A stretch of DNA of 64,000 nucleotides from Pontibacter deserti. GTDB taxonomy: Bacteria > Bacteroidota > Bacteroidia > Cytophagales > Hymenobacteraceae. The stretch lies in assembly GCF_023630255.1 (NCBI RefSeq), contig NZ_JALPRS010000001.1, positions 1,364,001 through 1,428,000 of the forward strand. Direction: 5' to 3'. This document shows, one piece after another, positions 25,162 through 34,988 of this stretch (positions are counted from its first letter, which is position 1; each line of letters starts with the position of its first letter). Made by a program: the position numbers and the translations under genes. The notes under the pieces are model-generated. The model searched no databases. It was given only the letters and a program-made list of their open reading frames with translations, and was not told where the DNA came from.

Positions 25162-27603
25162 ATGATAAAAAATTTAGTCATAGTTGAGTCGCCTGCAAAG
25201 GCCAAAACGATCGAAGGGTATTTAGGGAAGGATTTCGTAGTTAAGTCGAGTTTCGGCCACGTGCGCGACCTGCCTAAAGACAACAATGCTATCGATATAG
25301 AAAATGGGTTTAAGCCAACCTACGTTATCAGCAGCGATAAGAAAGATGTGGTGGCGCAACTCCGTAAACTGGCAAAAGAAGCAGAAACTGTATGGCTCGC
25401 ATCCGATGATGACCGCGAAGGAGAAGCTATATCGTGGCACCTGACAGAGGCCCTAAACCTGAATGATGCTAAAACCCGTCGCATCGTTTTCAGGGAAATC
25501 ACAAAAAATGCGATACTTAACGCGATCAGTTCCCCGAGAAGTATAGACATGGACCTGGTAAACGCACAGCAGGCACGCCGTATACTTGACCGCCTGGTAG
25601 GTTTTGAACTGTCTCCGGTACTCTGGAAAAAGATTAAAACCGGTTTGTCAGCTGGTCGTGTACAGTCTGTAGCAGTGCGTTTAGTGGTAGAGCGCGAACG
25701 TGAGATAGAGAAATTTAAAGCTGAAGCATCTTTCAGAATTACGGCATCTTTTGATGTACAGGGTAAAACACTGGAAGCTGAACTACCTACCAAGTATAAA
25801 ACGGAAGAAGAAGCTCAGGCCTTTTTAGAAAAGTGCATTGGAGCAGCTTATACGATAGAGAACCTGGAGAAAAAGCCGCTGAAGCGTAGCCCGGCTCCAC
25901 CGTTCACAACATCTACGTTGCAGCAGGAAGCCAGCCGTAAACTATACTTCTCAGTGGCCCAAACCATGTCGGTTGCACAGAAGCTGTATGAGTCTGGTAA
26001 GATTTCCTATATGCGTACCGACTCTGTGAATCTGTCTGAGGAAGCTATTCAGGGAGCATCCAGCGCAATACAGAATTCTTTTGGAGAGAAGTTTGTAAAA
26101 ACCCGCCGGTTCAAAACAAAGTCATCAGGAGCTCAGGAAGCACACGAAGCCATCCGTCCAACTGATTTCTCTCAGATGAACGTGAGCAACGACCGCAACG
26201 AACAACGCCTGTACGAACTTATCTGGAAGCGTGCTATTGCATCGCAAATGGCAGATGCTGAAATTGAGAAGACAACAGCAACTATAGGCATTTCTACGCA
26301 ACCAGAAAAACTGGTTGCTACAGGAGAGGTGATCAAGTTTGAGGGCTTCCTTAAAGTATACATCGAATCAAAAGATGATGATGAAGGTGCTGACGATGAC
26401 GTAAAAGGCATGCTGCCTCCGCTTTCTATTGGTCAGACTATAGACCTGCGCCAGATGCTGGCTACACAGCGTTACAGCCGTCCTGCAGCCCGCTATACCG
26501 AAGCCAGCCTTGTGAAGAAACTGGAGGAAATGGGTATAGGCCGTCCGTCAACTTACGCACCAACTATATCTACCATTCAGAAAAGAGGTTATGTAGAGAA
26601 AGACAGCCGTGAAGGAAAAGAAAGACCTTACCGCGTGCTGACTTTACAGAAAGATCAGATCAGTTCTCAAACCAAAACCGAGATGACCGGTGCGGAAAAG
26701 GCCAAGCTTTTCCCGACGGATATGGCTATGGTGGTGAATGACTTCCTGGTGGAGCATTTCCCGAGTGTGATTGACTACTCATTTACAGCCAAAGTGGAAG
26801 CTGAATTTGACGAAATTGCGCAGGGCCATGAAGAATGGAAATCAATGCTGGATAAGTTCTATGGTAAATTCCATGAACGTATCGAGTCGAGTGAAAATAT
26901 AGATCGTGCAGCTGTGTCCGGTGCCAGAGAACTAGGCACGGACCCGAATACCGGCAAGAAGTTAATAGCTAAACTTGGCCGTTTTGGCCCTTATGTGCAG
27001 TTAGGCGAAGAAGATCCGGAAAGTGGGGAAAAACCTGTTTATGCCAGTTTACGCAAAGGCCAGTTCCTGGAAAGTATAACCCTGGAAGATGCACTGGAAC
27101 TGTTTAAACTGCCACGTGTGGTTGGAGTGTATGAAGACAAAGAAATGAAAGCCGCTATTGGCCGATTTGGTCCTTACATCAGCCACAACAGCAAATTTTA
27201 CTCACTGCCAAAAGGAATGGATCCGCTGTATGTTACTCCTGAAGAAGCCATTGAACTGATTGAACAGAAACGTAAAGCCGAAGCTGAAAAACTGATCAAA
27301 TCGTTTGATGAGAATCCGGATGTGCAGGTGCTGAACGGCCGCTACGGACCTTACATTGTGGTAGGTAAAAAGAACGTGAAGATTCCGAAAGGCAAAGAGC
27401 CTAAAGATCTGACACTACAGGAATGCCTGGATCTTGCTGAGGCTACGCCGGAGAAAAAAGGCAAAGGCGGATTTAAGAAAAAGACAGAAACAGCAACTGC
27501 AGAAAAAAAGCCAGCTACTAAAAAGGCTCCGGCAAAGAAAGCTGCAACTAAGACAAAAGCAGCAGCAAAGCCTAAAGCGACTGCTAAATCCAAAGCAAAG
27601 TAA
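25162..27603 (+). CDS. topA: DNA topoisomerase I (type IA)
   Basis: 813 residues. Toprim domain at the N-terminus (VIVESPAKAKTIEGYLG, ASDDDREGEAISWH with the metal acidic triad), and catalytic tyrosine Y283 in KISYMRTDSV. C-terminal part: four GRxGPYI/V-type repeats (GRFGPYVQLG, GRFGPYISHN, GRYGPYIVVG) replacing the zinc fingers of E. coli TopA, then a Lys/Ala tail of about 45 residues likely to bind DNA. Relaxes negative supercoils behind transcription. Monocistronic with its own terminator. Confidence 0.96.
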   Translation: MIKNLVIVESPAKAKTIEGYLGKDFVVKSSFGHVRDLPKDNNAIDIENGFKPTYVISSDKKDVVAQLRKLAKEAETVWLASDDDREGEAISWHLTEALNLNDAKTRRIVFREITKNAILNAISSPRSIDMDLVNAQQARRILDRLVGFELSPVLWKKIKTGLSAGRVQSVAVRLVVEREREIEKFKAEASFRITASFDVQGKTLEAELPTKYKTEEEAQAFLEKCIGAAYTIENLEKKPLKRSPAPPFTTSTLQQEASRKLYFSVAQTMSVAQKLYESGKISYMRTDSVNLSEEAIQGASSAIQNSFGEKFVKTRRFKTKSSGAQEAHEAIRPTDFSQMNVSNDRNEQRLYELIWKRAIASQMADAEIEKTTATIGISTQPEKLVATGEVIKFEGFLKVYIESKDDDEGADDDVKGMLPPLSIGQTIDLRQMLATQRYSRPAARYTEASLVKKLEEMGIGRPSTYAPTISTIQKRGYVEKDSREGKERPYRVLTLQKDQISSQTKTEMTGAEKAKLFPTDMAMVVNDFLVEHFPSVIDYSFTAKVEAEFDEIAQGHEEWKSMLDKFYGKFHERIESSENIDRAAVSGARELGTDPNTGKKLIAKLGRFGPYVQLGEEDPESGEKPVYASLRKGQFLESITLEDALELFKLPRVVGVYEDKEMKAAIGRFGPYISHNSKFYSLPKGMDPLYVTPEEAIELIEQKRKAEAEKLIKSFDENPDVQVLNGRYGPYIVVGKKNVKIPKGKEPKDLTLQECLDLAEATPEKKGKGGFKKKTETATAEKKPATKKAPAKKAATKTKAAAKPKATAKSKAK

Positions 27604-27622
27604 CTTTTATATTTAAATATGT

Positions 27623-27660
27623 AAAAGGGCAGCAAGTTTATACTTGTTGCCCTTTTGTTT
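27623..27660 (+). terminator. topA terminator
   Basis: AAAAGGGCAGCAAG (27623-27636) pairs with CTTGTTGCCCTTTT (27643-27656) through one G-T pair, followed by GTTTTAT. Confidence 0.88.
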
Positions 27661-27671
27661 TATAGTTTTAC

Positions 27672-28206
27672 CTGTTATCCCAAGCGCAGCCGAGGGATCT
27701 TATATGTCCTATAGTTAAGGTTTATACTTATTCAGACCAGGCTATACTTTCAAATCGCCTGTTATCCTGGGAGCTTTACTAACCTACAGTTCTATAGTTG
27801 ACTTTGGTGCCCTCACGGCCGGGAGGCCTCGTCTTTGGGCATCGCGCTGCTGATTTGAAGCTGCCTCCGCTCTGCTACGGCTGCCTTCGGCACCGCAACA
27901 AATCAAAGGCGCTCAACACAAAGACTGTGATCTTTCGATAGCTGATGCTATAGTTGATTTGAAATGCTATAGTTGTATAGCTTTATCGTGGTAATAATTC
28001 CGTAGGGACAGGTCGCGACCTGTCCGCTCACAGGCTGTAACTATAAAACTATACTTCTAACTATAGCAATAGCAGAAACTATCCCCTCTAGGGGATTATA
28101 GGGGTGTAAATGCTGTAGCTATGAAGCAATAGCTTGTGAATTTTGGGTGAGGTAAAAACTTCCCGCCTTAGACAAGGAGGGGTTGGGGGTGGTTAGACCA
28201 CAGCAG
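27672..28206. repeat. Modular intergenic repeat, copy 1
   Basis: Shares in order with 42541-43043: a TATGTCCTATAG block, CCTGGGAGCTTTACT, CTTTGGTGC..TCACGGCC, GGGCATCGCGCTGCTG, GGCGCTCAAC.CAAAGACTG, the palindrome around GACCTGTCC, CAGGCTGTAACTATA, TAGGGGATTATAGGGGTGTAA and AACTTCCCGCCTTAGA. Between these words the copies diverge freely. No open reading frame is conserved between copies. Confidence 0.85.
28006..28025. repeat. 20-bp perfect palindrome in repeat copy 1
   Basis: Two GGACAGGTCG arms meet centrally without spacer. Copy 2 at 42870-42889 keeps GGACAGGTC/GACCTGTCC with a TT centre. The centre changed while the arms stayed complementary. Confidence 0.9.
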
Positions 28207-28214
28207 CTATAAAA

Positions 28215-29306
28215 CTATATCTTTTCCAGCCACTCTTCCACCTGCTGTACATTAACACTATAATTTTCTGACGTATCACCGGTTGTTCCTACTATACTTG
28301 CATATTCAAACCTTATCCCTTTACACAACAAGAAATAATGCGTCTTAACCAAATTGGCTGGGTGGAACTCAAGAACTTTACTATCCTCTGAAAAAAGTAG
28401 GTTTGTAAGGCCGGCACCGTGTGGGGCTATCACGGCTTCAGAGTTATAAAATAAATTTACCTGCTCCCGGTAACTTAACTCCTCTGCCCAAACAACTTCA
28501 AAATTATACCTGGCAAGCAGCGGCAACAAGTCCTGCTCATTCAGCAGTCGGCGTGTTTTGGCCCTGCTCCTGCTGATGTAGACTCTCCTTTTAACTTGCG
28601 CTGGTTGTATCTTATACCCTTCCCAAATTTTCGTTCTTAACCACTGGCTTACCGGCAAAGGCAGATACCCGCTCTGTGGATTAGATAGGAACGAAGGAAG
28701 TATAAACTGCTCTACCTGCCATTTCTCGTGCTTGCTAATGTAGACCACCTTTACATTTGGGTGCTCACGAAGTATAAATTCAAGTGTTTCGCGCTGATAA
28801 GCAGGCAGTTCACGGCGCATGATGATATTGATCGGCTCCTGAACCTGTTGCAGCAGAAAGTATAAACGTGGCAGGCAATCGAAAAACCAGTGGTAATTAT
28901 TGTTTGCTGCCCATGGCAGATGCAAAATAGAAGTATACAGCCCTTTCCTAGACTTTGGTAGCATTAATGCAGGTGTTTTGTAGGCACTGGATTTAGATAA
29001 GCGGCTCACATCAAACACTGATTCCACCACCACTTTTCCATCCTGCACAACAGCCCCTGAATTACCTAAGAACATCACATCCCGAAGGTTAACTATAAAC
29101 TGAGGTTTAATCCGGTACCCTAAGGTGTAATCCAGGCTATAGTTAAAACTTGACGCCGATTGCTCCAGAAAGGCTTGTTCCTGCTCATCAAAGTATAAAA
29201 CCTGGGTTGGCGCCACCACTTTTTTAGAAGCATGATGCAGCACCGAAGTATAGCGGAAATAATAACTGGCAGTATGAAGTATCCGGAAGAGTGCCTTTTT
29301 CAGCAT
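28215..29306 (-). CDS. Glycosyltransferase family 61 (DUF563) protein
   Basis: 363 residues. GT61 hallmarks: NNYHWFFDCLPRLYFLL in the N-terminal half, RRVYISRSRAKTRRLLNE (sugar-nucleotide site) around residue 240, and PHGAGLTNLLFSEDSKVLEFHP near 295-318. Probably transfers a pentose or hexose to a surface glycan. No signal peptide; short hydrophobic N-terminus. It sits just upstream, on the opposite strand, of the pseudaminic-acid genes, so it may act on the same polymer; this is inference. Confidence 0.85.
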   Translation of the reverse strand: MLKKALFRILHTASYYFRYTSVLHHASKKVVAPTQVLYFDEQEQAFLEQSASSFNYSLDYTLGYRIKPQFIVNLRDVMFLGNSGAVVQDGKVVVESVFDVSRLSKSSAYKTPALMLPKSRKGLYTSILHLPWAANNNYHWFFDCLPRLYFLLQQVQEPINIIMRRELPAYQRETLEFILREHPNVKVVYISKHEKWQVEQFILPSFLSNPQSGYLPLPVSQWLRTKIWEGYKIQPAQVKRRVYISRSRAKTRRLLNEQDLLPLLARYNFEVVWAEELSYREQVNLFYNSEAVIAPHGAGLTNLLFSEDSKVLEFHPANLVKTHYFLLCKGIRFEYASIVGTTGDTSENYSVNVQQVEEWLEKI

Positions 29307-29494
29307 AGAGCAAAAGTATAGCCCGAAAGATACAACTTAAAGTTAAAAAGTTTGAAAGTGGTGGCGTCTGGTTTCATTTGTAGCAGTTCAACAATTTAAC
29401 CATATAGCAATTCAACAATCAAAGATTAAATATTTAACTTGCAGCAAAATATTGGCTGTAGTTTGCCACACCCATAAAAGCATAAATTTAAAGC

Positions 29495-30514
29495 ATGGCT
29501 TTAGACCTGAATCATAAGTCTATATTGGTAACGGGCGGTACGGGCTCGTTTGGTAAAAAATTTGTGGAAATGGTGTTTGCACGGTTTCCGGATGTGAAGC
29601 GCCTTGTAATCTACTCCCGCGACGAGCTGAAACAGTTCGAAATGTCGCAGACTTTTCCGCACAGCAAGTATAACGCTATTCGCTATTTTATTGGCGATGT
29701 ACGCGATGGAGAGCGTTTCAAGCGCGCCTGCGAAGGAATCGACATTATAGTGCATGCCGCTGCCATGAAGCAGGTACCTGCGGCCGAGTATAACCCGATG
29801 GAGTGCATCAAAACCAACGTGTTAGGCGCAGAAAATATCATAAATGCAGCTTTGGATAGTGGCGTGAAAGATGTGGTTGCGCTGTCTACGGATAAAGCAG
29901 CTGCCCCGATAAACCTGTACGGCGCTACCAAACTATGTTCTGATAAACTTTTTGTAGCAGCCAACAACATGAAAGGCAAACGCGACATCAAGTTTTCGGT
30001 GGTGCGCTATGGTAACGTAATCGGCTCCCGTGGCTCGGTGGTGCCTTTCTTTTTGAAGAAACGCGAAGAAGGTGTGCTGCCTATCACCCACCAGGACATG
30101 ACCAGGTTCAACATCTCGTTGGAAGAAGGCGTGGAAATGGTGTTTCATGCGCTGGAAAAACACTGGGGTGGCGAGATTTTCGTACCCAAAATACCATCTT
30201 ATGTGATCACGGAACTGGCCAAAGCGATAGGGCCGGATTGTAAACAGGAGATCGTTGGTATTCGTCCGGGAGAGAAACTGCACGAAGAGATGATCACCGA
30301 AACTGACTCGCTGAACACCGTGGAGCTGGACAAATATTACGTTATACTTCCATCTACGCCAACCTGGACAACTGAATCTTTCCTGAAGGAATTTAATGGT
30401 AAAATGGTACCGCTTGGCTTTAAGTATAACTCGGGAACCAACGATGAATGGCTATCAGCAGAGCAACTGCGCGACCAGATCCGCCAGCACGTAGACCCGA
30501 ATTTTACGGTTTAG
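29495..30514 (+). CDS. pseB: UDP-N-acetylglucosamine 4,6-dehydratase (inverting), PseB
   Basis: 339 residues, short-chain dehydrogenase/reductase fold with NADP site TGGTGSFGKKF (13-23), HAAAMKQVPAAE, and the modified catalytic segment STDKAAAPINLYGATK. Converts UDP-GlcNAc to the 4-keto-6-deoxy-L-arabino sugar, first step of CMP-pseudaminic acid synthesis. The collinear pse genes that follow fix the assignment to PseB rather than a FlaA1/CapD paralogue. Start at ATG 29495. Confidence 0.95.
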   Translation: MALDLNHKSILVTGGTGSFGKKFVEMVFARFPDVKRLVIYSRDELKQFEMSQTFPHSKYNAIRYFIGDVRDGERFKRACEGIDIIVHAAAMKQVPAAEYNPMECIKTNVLGAENIINAALDSGVKDVVALSTDKAAAPINLYGATKLCSDKLFVAANNMKGKRDIKFSVVRYGNVIGSRGSVVPFFLKKREEGVLPITHQDMTRFNISLEEGVEMVFHALEKHWGGEIFVPKIPSYVITELAKAIGPDCKQEIVGIRPGEKLHEEMITETDSLNTVELDKYYVILPSTPTWTTESFLKEFNGKMVPLGFKYNSGTNDEWLSAEQLRDQIRQHVDPNFTV

Positions 30515-30557
30515 TAAGACAACAGACACAAGTATTAAGATACAAGATTTCAGACTC

Positions 30558-31763
30558 GTGACTCAGCACTCAGAACTCAGAACTAATAGCAAGCCTATTC
30601 CCTACGGTCGGCAGCACATTACGCAGGAAGATATTGATGCGGTGATAGAAACGCTGCAATCTGATTTCCTGACACAAGGGCCAAAAGTGGCGGAGTTTGA
30701 ACAGGCTTTTGCCAACTATGTAGGCGCTAAGTATGCTGTTGCTGTTAGCAACGGTACAGCTGCGTTGCATTTATGTACATTGGCGTTAGGTGTAAATGAG
30801 AAATCCAGAGTTATAACCACGCCAATTACTTTTGTTGCTTCGGCTAACTGCGTTCGTTATTGTGGCGGCACCGTTGAGTTTGCTGACATCGACCCTGAAA
30901 CTGCCCTGCTGGATATAAACAAGGTACGTGTGATGCTGGCCAGCAAACCTAAAGGTTACTATACCGGCATTATACCTGTAGATTTCGCAGGAAACCCAGT
31001 AAACCTGGAAGAATTCAGGAAACTAGCTGATGAGTATGGAGTTTGGATCATAGAAGATGCCTGCCATGCCCCTGGTGGTTATTTTACCGACAGCAACGGC
31101 GAAAAGCAGTCGTGCGGGAACGGTAACTATGCAGACCTAGCTATTTTCTCTTTCCATCCGGTAAAACACATTGCAACGGGCGAAGGCGGTATGATCACAA
31201 CCAACAGCGACGAACTATACCAGGAACTGCTGAAACTAAGAACTCACGGCATTACCCGCGACCCGCAAATGATGGAAGAGAACCACGGTGGCTGGTACAT
31301 GGAAATGCAGGAACTGGGCTACAACTATAGAATTCCGGATATGCTTTGTGCACTGGGCATTACGCAACTGCAGCGCGCCGATGCCGGCCTTGCCCGACGC
31401 AAAGGCATTGCCAAAGTATACGACGAAGCTTTTGCTGATGTAGCAGGTATAGAAGTACTGGGGACTTCTGGGGAGGCTATCTCTGAGAACGGTGACACCG
31501 GCCACGCTTATCACCTATATGTAATTAAAGTAGCTGACCGCAAAGGCTTATACGACTTCCTGCGACAGCATAACATCTTTGCACAGGTACATTATATTCC
31601 GGCGCATACCATGCCCTACTACAGGAATCTTGGCTACAAAAAAGGTAATTTCCCGGAAGCAGAAGGCTACTATAGCGCGTGCCTGAGCCTGCCGATGTAC
31701 CCAAGCCTGACAGCCGAAGAGCAGGAATTTGTTATTGAGAAAGTGAAGGAGTTTGTGGTATGA
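30558..31763 (+). CDS. pseC: UDP-4-amino-4,6-dideoxy-N-acetyl-L-altrosamine transaminase, PseC
   Basis: 401 residues of the DegT/DnrJ/EryC1 aminotransferase family; PLP lysine in FSFHPVKHIATGEGG. It begins with a GTG (30558) that lies inside a run of ACTCAG-type phrase repeats, so the first 13 residues (MTQHSELRTNSKP) precede the usual family start IPYGRQ and are encoded by the repeat. No ATG exists nearer. Second step of the pathway. Overlaps pseF by 4 nt. Confidence 0.94.
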   Translation: MTQHSELRTNSKPIPYGRQHITQEDIDAVIETLQSDFLTQGPKVAEFEQAFANYVGAKYAVAVSNGTAALHLCTLALGVNEKSRVITTPITFVASANCVRYCGGTVEFADIDPETALLDINKVRVMLASKPKGYYTGIIPVDFAGNPVNLEEFRKLADEYGVWIIEDACHAPGGYFTDSNGEKQSCGNGNYADLAIFSFHPVKHIATGEGGMITTNSDELYQELLKLRTHGITRDPQMMEENHGGWYMEMQELGYNYRIPDMLCALGITQLQRADAGLARRKGIAKVYDEAFADVAGIEVLGTSGEAISENGDTGHAYHLYVIKVADRKGLYDFLRQHNIFAQVHYIPAHTMPYYRNLGYKKGNFPEAEGYYSACLSLPMYPSLTAEEQEFVIEKVKEFVV

Positions 31764-32452
31764 AATCCATTGCCATTATTCCAGCCCGGGGAGGCAGCAA
31801 ACGAATACCCAGAAAAAATATAAAATGTTTTTTGGGTAAACCAATTATCGCCTACTCTATACAAGCCGCGCTGGAATCTGGCTTGTTCGATGAAGTGATG
31901 GTATCTACGGATGATCCCGAAATAGCCGCTGTTGCAAAGCAATATGGTGCTACAGTACCATTCATGCGAAGCTCAGACAACGCTGACGATTATGCTACCA
32001 CAGCAGCCGTAATTACGGAAGTGCTGCAGAATTATGCTGCTCAGGGTACACAATTTGATGTTGGTTGCTGCATCTATCCTACGGCACCCTTGATTAAGCT
32101 TTCAGCGCTATCAGAAGGGTATCAGCAACTGCAAACACAAAACTTTGACACTGTTTTTCCGGTTCTAAAGTATAGCTACCCGATCTGGAGAAGCCTGAAA
32201 ATGGAAGCCGGTAAAGTAGCACTTAATTGGCCGGAGCACCTTAACAGCCGCTCGCAGGATCTGCCTGCTGCTTACCATGATGCCGGACAGTTCTACTGGT
32301 TTAGAACAGACAGGTTCTTAAGCTCACAAAAGCTATTTACTGATAACTCCGGAGCCGTAGAACTGGAAGAACTGGAGGTACAGGACGTCGACAACGAAAC
32401 CGACTGGAAACTAGCAGAACTAAAGTATAAACTCATCCACCGTCTTGCATAG
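31760..32452 (+). CDS. pseF: Pseudaminic acid cytidylyltransferase, PseF
   Basis: 230 residues. CMP-sialate-synthetase-type nucleotidyltransferase: IIPARGGSKRIPRKNIK at the N-terminus, VSTDDPEIAAVA, and YPTAPLI. It activates pseudaminic acid with CTP. ATGA overlap with pseC; overlaps the next gene by 8 nt. Its placement among pse genes distinguishes it from NeuA or LegF. Confidence 0.93.
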   Translation: MKSIAIIPARGGSKRIPRKNIKCFLGKPIIAYSIQAALESGLFDEVMVSTDDPEIAAVAKQYGATVPFMRSSDNADDYATTAAVITEVLQNYAAQGTQFDVGCCIYPTAPLIKLSALSEGYQQLQTQNFDTVFPVLKYSYPIWRSLKMEAGKVALNWPEHLNSRSQDLPAAYHDAGQFYWFRTDRFLSSQKLFTDNSGAVELEELEVQDVDNETDWKLAELKYKLIHRLA

Positions 32453-33920
32453 CACCAATCCTAAACGTCGCATCATTTTCCGTGCAGATGGTAACAGCCG
32501 CATTGGGTTGGGCCATGTGGTGCGGTCGCTGGCGCTGGCAAATATGCTGCACGATGCGTTTGAATGCGTGTTTGCCATTCAGGAGCCAGATGAAGCGCTG
32601 AAAGCACAGATACTGGAGACTTGTCATGGCATCATTTCTTTACCTGTTTGTGAGCCGTCAGAAGAGCGTTTTAACTACGAGTTGGTAGCATATATCTCAG
32701 AAGAAGAAATCGTGGTGCTGGATGGGTATAACTTTGGGACTGCTTACCAGGAAACAATAAAATCAAGAGATGCACAACTGGTTTGCATAGATGACATTCA
32801 CTCCTACTCGTTTGTAGCAGATGTTGTGCTGAACCAGGCTGGTGGTGTAGATGCAGCAAAGTATAAAGTTACTTCTTACACCAGATTGTTACTAGGTCCG
32901 CAATATGCCTTGCTGCGTCCGACTTTCTTAGAGGCATCCAAACAAAACAGAGCTATACCTGAAGGCAAGCTACACCTACTGCTAAACCTAGGCGGCGCTG
33001 ACCCCGAGAACTATACGTTGAAGCTGGCGCAGGAATTTGCTGATTTACATAATTCAGTAACTATAGAAATAGTAGTTGGCAGCGCATACAAACATCTGGA
33101 CTCATTACAACACTGGTTGCACGATAAGCCAGACTATAACCTGCACCAGAACCTGGATGCCAAACAGATGTGCCAGCTAATGCAGCAATGCGCAGTGGCA
33201 GTTACCTCTGCAAGTGGAGTGGCATACGAATATGCCGCAGTAGGTGGTGCATTATTTATACTTCAGACAGCCGACAACCAGGCTGATCTTTACAGCTTTT
33301 TGACTGAAACTGGAGTTGCAAAGCCTTATAGTTCAGCAGATTTAACCACAAATGTTACAGAACAGTTAAAAGAGCAGGTAGCGATACAAAGGCAGTTCTT
33401 TGATGGGCAAAGTGATACCCGTTTACGTGCAATATTTAAGCAATTAGATTTAAGTGCGAGCCTTATACTTCGGAAAGCAACTATAGCCGACCTGCAACTG
33501 GTGTTTGAGTGGAACAACGATCCGGAAGTACGCCAACGGTCGTTTAACCCGGAGCCGATCTTACTAGAAAACCACACTCGCTGGTTTACAGCTAAGCTTG
33601 AAGATACTGCCTGTATATTTTATATTGCAGAAGTAGCTGGCACTCCTGCCGCACAAATCAGGTTTGACATTAAAGATGCAACTGCAACAATAAGCTACCT
33701 GATCAGCAAAGATTACCGGGGCAAAGGGTTAGGACATACGGTGCTTCAAAAAGGTATTTCAAAGTTAAAGTCTGAAGCGCCGGAAGTGAAGGTTATTGAA
33801 GGGCTTGTGCAGCAGGATAACACAGCATCTGTAAGAGCATTTGAGAAAGCCGGATTTACCTACGGAACCCCAGATAAGCAGCACCCGCAGGCACACCGGT
33901 TTGTACTGGAACTGGCGTAG
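32445..33920 (+). CDS. pseG: Bifunctional PseG (UDP-sugar hydrolase) - PseH-like N-acetyltransferase fusion
   Basis: 491 residues. About 1-340 is PseG, a GT-B-like nucleotidase with RADGNSRIGLGHVVRS (catalytic His in GLGH) and AVTSASGVAYEYAAVGG, releasing UDP from 2,4-diacetamido-trideoxy-altrose. About 343-491 is a GNAT acetyltransferase (LILRKATIADLQLVFEWNND, YLISKDYRGKGLGHTVL, ASVRAFEKAGF) matching PseH, which acetylates N4. Both steps are consecutive in the pathway, and no separate pseH exists here. The only available start is TTG at 32445, inside the end of pseF, so coupled translation is likely. Confidence 0.93.
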   Translation: MHSTNPKRRIIFRADGNSRIGLGHVVRSLALANMLHDAFECVFAIQEPDEALKAQILETCHGIISLPVCEPSEERFNYELVAYISEEEIVVLDGYNFGTAYQETIKSRDAQLVCIDDIHSYSFVADVVLNQAGGVDAAKYKVTSYTRLLLGPQYALLRPTFLEASKQNRAIPEGKLHLLLNLGGADPENYTLKLAQEFADLHNSVTIEIVVGSAYKHLDSLQHWLHDKPDYNLHQNLDAKQMCQLMQQCAVAVTSASGVAYEYAAVGGALFILQTADNQADLYSFLTETGVAKPYSSADLTTNVTEQLKEQVAIQRQFFDGQSDTRLRAIFKQLDLSASLILRKATIADLQLVFEWNNDPEVRQRSFNPEPILLENHTRWFTAKLEDTACIFYIAEVAGTPAAQIRFDIKDATATISYLISKDYRGKGLGHTVLQKGISKLKSEAPEVKVIEGLVQQDNTASVRAFEKAGFTYGTPDKQHPQAHRFVLELA

Positions 33921-33941
33921 TAAATATAATTTTAGAAGATC

Positions 33942-34985
33942 ATGATCAACGAAATAAATATTGCCGGCCGTATGGTTGGTGCAGGTCACAAACCTTTTAT
34001 TATTGCAGAGATGTCGGGTAACCATAACCAGTCGCTGGAGCGGGCGCTGGCTATAGTTGATGCTGCAGCGGATGCAGGTGCAGATGCTATAAAACTACAG
34101 ACCTACACCGCCGACACCATGACCCTGCCGGGAGCTTTTATTATTGAGGATGAAAACTCTTTATGGAAAGGTCGCGAACTTTACGACCTGTACAAAGAAG
34201 CCTATACACCCTGGGAATGGCACAAGCCTATTTTTGAACGTGCCAAAGAACGAGGCATGATCGCTTTTTCTTCGCCCTTTGATGAAACAGCAGTTGATTT
34301 TCTGGAAGAACTGGGTGCACCTGTTTATAAAATTGCCTCTTTTGAGAACACAGACCACCCGCTGCTGCGAAAGGTTGCTGCAACTGATAAACCAGTAATT
34401 ATGAGCACCGGAGCCGCCACCGTGCAGGAGGTAGCCGAAGCTGTGCAGGTGTTGCGAGATGCCGGTTGCCAGGAGCTTATACTTTTAAAGTGTACCTCCA
34501 CCTACCCTTCTACCCCTGAAAATACCAACCTGCTGACCATACCCCATATGCGCGAGCTTTATGATGTGCAGGTGGGCTTATCAGACCACACCATGGGGGT
34601 TGGTGCAGCCGTAGCAGCTGTTGCCTTAGGCGCAACCGTTATCGAAAAACATTTTACGCTGCGCCGTGCCGATGGCGGTGTAGATTCTGCTTTCTCGCTT
34701 GAGCCGGAAGAACTGAAAATGCTGGTGGTAGAATCAGAAAGGGCATGGCAGGCGCTGGGCCACGTGCAGTATGGAGTGCAGAAAGCAGAAGAAAAAAGCC
34801 GCCTGTTCAAACGCTCGGTATATGCAGCCAAAGACATTGCTGCCGGCGAAGCCTTTACCAAAGACAACATCCGGGTTATTCGCCCGGGTTTAGGTTTGGC
34901 GCCGAAACATTACGATGAGCTGTTAGGAAAACCTGCTGCCACCAACATTAAAGCCGGCACGCCCCTTACCTGGGACATGGTATAA
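33942..34985 (+). CDS. pseI: Pseudaminic acid synthase, PseI
   Basis: 347 residues. NeuB-family TIM barrel (FIIAEMSGNHNQSLERA, DAIKLQTYTADTMTL, SSPFDETAVDFLE, YKIASFE, LLKCTSTYPSTPENTNL, GLSDHTMG, EKHFTLRRADGGVDSAFSL) and a C-terminal SAF antifreeze-like domain (SVYAAKDIAAGEAFTKDNI). Condenses the trideoxy-altrose with phosphoenolpyruvate. It completes the sugar pathway; only cytidylylation (pseF) follows. 21 nt after the PseG-PseH gene. Confidence 0.95.
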   Translation: MINEINIAGRMVGAGHKPFIIAEMSGNHNQSLERALAIVDAAADAGADAIKLQTYTADTMTLPGAFIIEDENSLWKGRELYDLYKEAYTPWEWHKPIFERAKERGMIAFSSPFDETAVDFLEELGAPVYKIASFENTDHPLLRKVAATDKPVIMSTGAATVQEVAEAVQVLRDAGCQELILLKCTSTYPSTPENTNLLTIPHMRELYDVQVGLSDHTMGVGAAVAAVALGATVIEKHFTLRRADGGVDSAFSLEPEELKMLVVESERAWQALGHVQYGVQKAEEKSRLFKRSVYAAKDIAAGEAFTKDNIRVIRPGLGLAPKHYDELLGKPAATNIKAGTPLTWDMV

Positions 34986-34988
34986 CCC

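Larger units (their letters stand above)
27604..28214. other. 611-bp intergenic region filled by terminator and repeat copy 1
   Basis: After the topA terminator, the whole space to the GT61 gene is the modular non-coding repeat described at 27672-28206. No coding or RNA gene is recognised in it. Confidence 0.7.

Noticed and set aside
25320-25793. 157-residue Ser/Arg-rich frame antisense to topA
   Set aside because: Composition of a reverse-frame shadow, and it covers the Toprim codons.
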